33,624 bases of DNA from a virus. How positions within the stretch are numbered: the stretch's first letter is position 1; the number at the start of each line of letters is the position of its first letter. The notes below the pieces were generated by a model. The model was not told the origin of the DNA. It saw only the letters and a list, made by a program, of their open reading frames with translations, and did no database searches. Shown piece by piece: positions 29,642 through 33,624 of this stretch. The translations under genes and the position numbers were made by a program. The stretch covers positions 1-33,624 of the IMG/VR virus record IMGVR_UViG_3300025120_000260; one strand, given 5' to 3'.

Positions 29642-30644
29642 TTTTTAAAGCCATTATTCCTTTGTTCATTGATCCACCATCTCTACTAAAAATGCCTGAT
29701 CCACCTAGAATAGCAGCTCCAGCGCCTAATACATCTTGAAGAGGCGAAGACGTTGAACCATAAGTTTCTTGTATTTGATATCCTTGATTACTTGGTAATC
29801 CACTTATAGCATCGGAGTAAGCTCCGTATAATTGTAAAGGTCTGTTTTGTGCCGCAAGAATATTTTGATATTCTGTATCTCCAGCTTCTTTTATAGCGGC
29901 TTGTTCTAAAGAACCAGCACCTAGCAGAGCAGAAATATCTTGTAAGCCAAGTTTACTCGCTAAACTTGCTAAACCTCCACCTACCTGAGCACCAGATAGT
30001 AAACTTTTTATTTGATCCGTCTGTGCTTTTGAACTTGCACTTGTATAGTAAGGAGCTAGTTGACCCGCTACTTGTTTTGATTTTTGTTCTTGACCAAAAG
30101 TACCAAGCGCCAACTGTAAAGCTTTATCAATAGCTGTTTGTGAAGCTTTTCCTACCGCACCCAATCTTGCTTCTTCTATTTGACCTTTAGCAACTTCTGC
30201 TCTGTCACCACCAAAAGCTCCTCTTTGTGTTGCAGCATCATCAGCTTTTTTATCGGCTAAACCTGCTTGTTTGTTAATTTCATCAATTACATATTTTTGA
30301 TATTCATTCATGTATTGACCAGCACTAGAAGGATCAAACTTCATGCTTGCTGCGTCAGATAAATATTGTTGACCTTGTGTTAAGAAATCAGGAATAGCCG
30401 TGCCCGCTGAAGCCACTCCAGAAGTAAAGGCATCTTGAGCTGTCGTTAAAGTAGGATCATATTGTCCAAGACCAGTTTTTAATTGTTCAATAGCAAACTT
30501 CTGCGTGTCAGATAATCCAGTCGCTTGTTTTTCAGGAAGACTTGGAATGTCCGTAATATATTGATTTAAAGCTGTTAATAAATCTTGCTGTGCCTTTTCA
30601 ATATAGGCGGGTTTACCATAAGTAATTGTTTGTGTCTCAGCCAT
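29634..30644 (-). CDS. Putative internal virion protein, Ala/Gln-rich (336 aa)
   Basis: Rich in Ala, Gly, Gln and Ser. The DKKADDAATQRGAFGGDRAE segment (about 138-157) is the A.RGAFGGxR motif I associate with phage head-tail or ejection proteins, where it is followed by long Ala/Gln helices as here. The C-terminus contains DVLGAGAAILGGSGIF, a possible membrane-active Gly/Ala helix. The stop overlaps the 677-aa start, and the ATG shares one base with the stop of the 532-aa gene (TAATG). Virion location is inferred from composition and context. Confidence 0.6.
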   Translation of the reverse strand: MAETQTITYGKPAYIEKAQQDLLTALNQYITDIPSLPEKQATGLSDTQKFAIEQLKTGLGQYDPTLTTAQDAFTSGVASAGTAIPDFLTQGQQYLSDAASMKFDPSSAGQYMNEYQKYVIDEINKQAGLADKKADDAATQRGAFGGDRAEVAKGQIEEARLGAVGKASQTAIDKALQLALGTFGQEQKSKQVAGQLAPYYTSASSKAQTDQIKSLLSGAQVGGGLASLASKLGLQDISALLGAGSLEQAAIKEAGDTEYQNILAAQNRPLQLYGAYSDAISGLPSNQGYQIQETYGSTSSPLQDVLGAGAAILGGSGIFSRDGGSMNKGIMALKNE

Positions 30645-32242
30645 TATCTTATCATCCTACTCATTTGTTGCGCATCTTCAAGACCTTTTACCACTGAACC
30701 CAAACCTGCGGTCATCATAGGGTCCGCGGTCATCGATCCGTCTTGCATGTTTCTACCCATTTTTTCTAAACCATTTGTTTCCATACCATCAGCAGCCATC
30801 ATTGGCATTTGCTGTTGTTTTGTTTGACTACCTGTGTTCAATCTTTGAATTATTGCCATGATCTCTTCAATTGATTTACCTTGAGCCATAAGCTTTTGTA
30901 TCATTTTCCTCATATCCATATTAGGTCCGCGAGTTTGTGTGCCATCTTGTGCCATAATTGGAGCATAATTCATTGAACCATCTTCTGCACCTTCAAAATC
31001 ATAACCCATTTGTTTAGCCATTGGTTTTGTTTTAGCTCGTAGATCATCCATCATTTGTTGACCTTTTTCTGTATTGCCACCACCCATTGCAAATAAAGCA
31101 TACTCAGGTATTACGTGTTCATTATTACTTACTCTTATCTCTTGCGTTTGACCAGAGTTTGGATCAACAATTTCACCTTCTAATAAATCTTCTCTACCCG
31201 CACCTCTACCAAGTATTCTTCCGCCAGTGGGATTTATTCTATCCCCACCTACTAAATTAGGATCAACAAGTTGCGCTATGCCCCCTTCGGCAAATAAACC
31301 AAAAAGTTTTCTTTTTTCTTTATCTTGTTTACCGCCAATCATAAGTGATTGATCATAAATAATATTTCTATATTCTTCAAACTCAGGGCTATCACTTGTT
31401 ACACCAGTTTTTTTCGCAAGTTCCATAGCTATTGCTTTTGACTCATCTGGATCCAAAGTAAATCTATACATACGTAACATTTCATCATTGTCCCCATATC
31501 TTGATCTTTGATCATCAAATCTATTAGGATCATTTAATCTACGAAATACCATGTTATTTAATATTAATTCTAAATCTTCAGGATTATTAGGATCGGGCGG
31601 AGGAGCAGCATACGTTGTCATGTCTCCATCTTTAAATGATCTACCACCATTAGCTAGTAAACCAATCTTTCTTAAATAATCTTCAATGCCACCTGGGACA
31701 TTAGGTAAGTAATCAAAGTCTTTAGCTTGTTGAAAAAATCCTGATTGAATATCATCCAAAGTGTTTTGACTTGGATCGTAAACAAAGTTTGCTGCTTTGT
31801 TTTGTGAAGGTTGTTCACCATCAAACAATCCAAGACCCCCAGCGAATCCTAAAGCGCCAGCTACTCCCGGTAAATTTTTAAATGGATTGTCATCAGCTAA
31901 ACCAGAAAATTGAGATGCACCTTTTAATCTATCAAAAGCTAACTTTCTTGCTTTACCTGATATGCCTCCCATGCCTCCAGTATTTACAGCTTTATTTTTT
32001 ATCATGTCTAAAGGAGAAATATATGTGCCAGCACCTTTACTGCCAAAAGTCTTACCGCCAAAGTATCCACCTAACCCACCAGCCATAGCTTTACCCGCAT
32101 CCTGACCAGCAATTAAAGGAACTCCAGCACCAATTAAAGTTGAATATAAGGGCCCTAAACCAAAGCCTGAAGCTATAAGTCCAGCATAAGGGGCGATATC
32201 TCCAGCAACATCTTTGATTTTTTTAAATAATTTTTTAAACAT
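30644..32242 (-). CDS. Putative virion protein with Gly-rich N-terminus and EHVIP motif (532 aa)
   Basis: First gene of the block, behind the promoter at 32253-32281, with an AGGAG site. Residues 18-75 are Gly/Ala-rich and hydrophobic (IAPYAGLIASGFGLGPLYST and AGKAMAGGLGGYFGGK), suited to membrane insertion. Around His376 the sequence IRVSNNEHVIPEYALFAMGG followed by NTEKGQQMMDDLR resembles a conserved phage motif (xSxGEYVIPAxVVxxLGnGxxxaGaxxLdxm). The C-terminal ~130 residues are Met/Gln-rich with repeated M-A-Q/A-D-G units (APIMAQDGT, MMAADGM). Likely an ejection or connector-associated protein. Confidence 0.65.
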   Translation of the reverse strand: MFKKLFKKIKDVAGDIAPYAGLIASGFGLGPLYSTLIGAGVPLIAGQDAGKAMAGGLGGYFGGKTFGSKGAGTYISPLDMIKNKAVNTGGMGGISGKARKLAFDRLKGASQFSGLADDNPFKNLPGVAGALGFAGGLGLFDGEQPSQNKAANFVYDPSQNTLDDIQSGFFQQAKDFDYLPNVPGGIEDYLRKIGLLANGGRSFKDGDMTTYAAPPPDPNNPEDLELILNNMVFRRLNDPNRFDDQRSRYGDNDEMLRMYRFTLDPDESKAIAMELAKKTGVTSDSPEFEEYRNIIYDQSLMIGGKQDKEKRKLFGLFAEGGIAQLVDPNLVGGDRINPTGGRILGRGAGREDLLEGEIVDPNSGQTQEIRVSNNEHVIPEYALFAMGGGNTEKGQQMMDDLRAKTKPMAKQMGYDFEGAEDGSMNYAPIMAQDGTQTRGPNMDMRKMIQKLMAQGKSIEEIMAIIQRLNTGSQTKQQQMPMMAADGMETNGLEKMGRNMQDGSMTADPMMTAGLGSVVKGLEDAQQMSRMIR

Positions 32243-32252
32243 AATCTCCTAA

Positions 32253-32281
32253 GTTATAACAATATTCTATATTGGGGGCAA
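32253..32281 (-). promoter_or_regulatory. Candidate promoter for the virion/ejection block
   Basis: On the minus strand, TTGCCC (32281-32276), 17 bases, TATAAC (32258-32253), shortly before the AGGAG site and ATG at 32242. The -10 and its surroundings (TGTTATAACTTA) are identical to those of the promoter at 18484-18512. Confidence 0.55.
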
Positions 32282-32366
32282 GTTGGATAAACTTGAAGAT
32301 AATAATCTATTTATTTATAGGCAAAATATTGCTATATTACAATATTTATTTGAAAAAGGAGTTTGT

Positions 32367-33059
32367 ATGGCGAAAAAGAATAAGCCTCAAGAACAAGTAT
32401 TAAAGTTTGACACTATAAGACCTTTTGGTCCTACGATAATGAGAGGCAGAATGCCTGACTTCATTACGAAAATGCTTGATGATAAAGCAACACAGATGTT
32501 AACTGATAAAAAATTATCTAAAGAGTTTGATCATTCAGGTAACTTAGCAGGCAACGTTAAACAAGAAGTTCGTTATCCTCAAGACTGGATGAACACAGAA
32601 GAATTTATGCCAATGGTTCAACTAATGGGTGAGATGGTTAAGAATTATATTTCTATACCACCAGCAAGTGAAACAATTAAACCAGAGTTTGTAGGCAAGA
32701 TGGTTATTGAATCTATGTGGTCCGTGAGCCAATATGCAGGAGACTTTAATCCTTTTCATATACACGAAGGTCAACTGTCTGGTGTTTGTTATTTACGAGT
32801 GCCTCCAAGTCTACCAGCAGAGTATGCAAAAGAAGATCATTACCCAACAGTAGGAGACATATGTTGGTTCAATGGTCAAGCGGCGACGTTCAGTGGACAT
32901 AAACATCAAGAGTCACCAAAGGTAGGTGATATATTTTTGTTTCCAAACTGGTTAGCACACGGCGTATATCCATTTAGAACACCAAATGAAGAGAGAAGAT
33001 CGGTATCTTTTAACTTACATTTAATTAAAAAAGAAGAACCACAGCCTTTAGATAACTAA
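32367..33059 (+). CDS. 2-oxoglutarate/Fe(II)-dependent oxygenase family protein
   Basis: 230 aa from the ATG at 32367 (strong site AAAAGGAGTTTGT); an upstream in-frame ATG at 32283 lacks a site. The C-terminal half has the family order: WSVSQYAGDFNPFHIHEGQL (118-137) with metal-ligand histidines around 131/133, a strand SGVCYLRVP, then GDIFLFPNWLAHGVYPF with the distal His198, and the 2-oxoglutarate-binding Arg in EERRSVSFNLH (210/211). This matches the 2OG-FeII_Oxy_5 / TIGR02466-like group common in marine phages. The substrate is unknown; hydroxylation of a protein or nucleic acid base is possible. One-base overlap with the next gene. Confidence 0.88.
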   Translation: MAKKNKPQEQVLKFDTIRPFGPTIMRGRMPDFITKMLDDKATQMLTDKKLSKEFDHSGNLAGNVKQEVRYPQDWMNTEEFMPMVQLMGEMVKNYISIPPASETIKPEFVGKMVIESMWSVSQYAGDFNPFHIHEGQLSGVCYLRVPPSLPAEYAKEDHYPTVGDICWFNGQAATFSGHKHQESPKVGDIFLFPNWLAHGVYPFRTPNEERRSVSFNLHLIKKEEPQPLDN

Positions 33060-33334
33060 TGTTTAACATCAACAAAGTACCTATGGTCCGTGTGACGTGG
33101 TTAGATGCTCGTGATACAGAAACAGGTTGGCTTGATATAAAAGATGTTATTAATGCTCCGTTGGCCGTGTGCCAAGAGGTGGGGTGGATGATACATAACG
33201 GGAAAGAAAAAATAATTATTATGCGTTCCTACAGTAAAGACAAAGAAGATATTACAGGTGGTGGTGCTATTGCTATACCTAAAGATTGGCTAAAAAAAAT
33301 AGAATACTTAACAGTGAGTTATAGTGAACACTAA
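33059..33334 (+). CDS. Small conserved phage protein (91 aa)
   Basis: The start overlaps the oxygenase stop (TAATG). It begins with VRVTWLDARDTETGWLDIKD and ends in GGAIAIPKDWLKKIEYL. The pattern W-x-D, then a V-G-x-(M/L)-I segment (EVGWMIHNGKEKIIIMRSY), then G-x-x-x-I-P-K is one I recall from many short phage proteins of unknown function. A compact beta-rich fold is likely. It lies between a 2OG oxygenase and a glycosyltransferase. Confidence 0.7.
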   Translation: MFNINKVPMVRVTWLDARDTETGWLDIKDVINAPLAVCQEVGWMIHNGKEKIIIMRSYSKDKEDITGGGAIAIPKDWLKKIEYLTVSYSEH

Positions 33335-33624
33335 AATATTTATTGGAACACCTTGTTATGGCAATATGATAACGGCAGATTATTTTAAAAGCTGTTTACA
33401 ACTTACAGCTTTTGCTGCACAGAAAAAAATAGAATTACAATTTGGAACTATTGGTAACGAGTCTTTGGTAACAAGAGCTCGTAATACATTAGTGCAATTA
33501 TTTATGGATAATACAGAGTATACTCATCTTTTGTTTATCGATGCTGATATTGCTTTTAATCCTAATTCGGTGTTTCGTATGTTAGACTTAGATGAAGATG
33601 TAGTAACAGGTGTATATCCTCGTA
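33324..33624 (+). CDS. Glycosyltransferase, GT-A fold (N-terminal fragment)
   Basis: Runs off the right edge after 100 codons. The start is a GTG at 33324 that overlaps the end of the previous gene. KIFIGTPCYGNMITADYF is the nucleotide-sugar-binding start, followed by ESLVTRARNTLVQLF and HLLFIDADIAFNP with the DxD metal site (DAD), then VVTGVYP. This is the usual layout of phage GT-A glycosyltransferases that modify virion proteins, host surface sugars or modified bases. The acceptor cannot be judged. Grouping with the oxygenase hints at a two-step modification, which is inference. Confidence 0.85.
   Translation, partial: MNTKIFIGTPCYGNMITADYFKSCLQLTAFAAQKKIELQFGTIGNESLVTRARNTLVQLFMDNTEYTHLLFIDADIAFNPNSVFRMLDLDEDVVTGVYPR

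Noticed and set aside
1-33624. tRNA or rRNA genes
   Set aside because: Gaps were scanned by eye for cloverleaf and T-arm patterns without a convincing match. A covariance search would be needed to exclude divergent tRNAs.

Overview
The window looks like a piece of a tailed double-stranded DNA phage genome, AT-rich and densely packed. No integrase, lysogeny repressor, tRNA or rRNA gene was seen, so a lytic lifestyle is the simplest reading. The portal is of the large P22-like type. The style (AT-rich coding, Lys/Asn/Ile-rich proteins, a 2OG-Fe(II) oxygenase and a glycosyltransferase, large alanine/glutamine-rich virion proteins) resembles phages of low-GC marine alphaproteobacteria such as SAR11-type hosts. 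That host assignment is an inference from style only. No major capsid or tail-tube gene is present, so the window is an incomplete genome; both ends cut through genes (an endolysin on the left, a glycosyltransferase on the right).

Layout: there are four transcription blocks. (1) 1-15156, minus strand: read from right to left, a SNF2-like helicase; a run of very small overlapping genes (membrane peptides, DUF3310, a ribbon-helix-helix regulator, a zinc-ribbon protein); terminase small subunit; a VRR-NUC nuclease; an accessory GC-richer segment with a Gp88-family gene between long imperfect repeats; three small genes; terminase large subunit; a basic protein; a 679-residue protein; the portal; and a lysis cassette (membrane peptide, GTA-type holin, basic peptide, beta-rich protein, GH24 endolysin). 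(2) 15377-23832, plus strand: the replication block, with two early proteins (one a probable ssDNA-binding protein), an archaeo-eukaryotic-type primase, a cytosine-5 DNA methyltransferase with a second gene nested in its +1 frame, a UvrD-like helicase, a family A DNA polymerase, an endonuclease VII-like nuclease and a small secreted or membrane protein. (3) 23829-32242, minus strand: a virion/ejection block of five large proteins plus a small membrane-anchored coiled coil. (4) 32367 to the end, plus strand: a 2OG-Fe(II) oxygenase, a small conserved protein and a glycosyltransferase.

Genes are commonly joined by one-base TAATG (or TAGTG) or four-base ATGA/GTGA overlaps, which suggests translational coupling. 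This logic also exposes about ten genes shorter than 60 codons, including the ribbon-helix-helix regulator. Strong Shine-Dalgarno sites of the forms AAAGGAGTT and AAGGGGTC recur.

The most notable observations are: a second gene with its own ribosome binding site inside the methyltransferase gene; a Gp88-family gene flanked by duplicated ~225-bp blocks built from a five-copy element with an invariant 37-nt internal spacing, lying between the two terminase genes; a structured leader that can hide the primase ribosome binding site; and three operator-like arrays (four 10-bp ATAACT repeats over the promoter of the operon that encodes the RHH protein, a GTTACCT cluster bracketing a terS promoter, and a 20-bp perfect palindrome).
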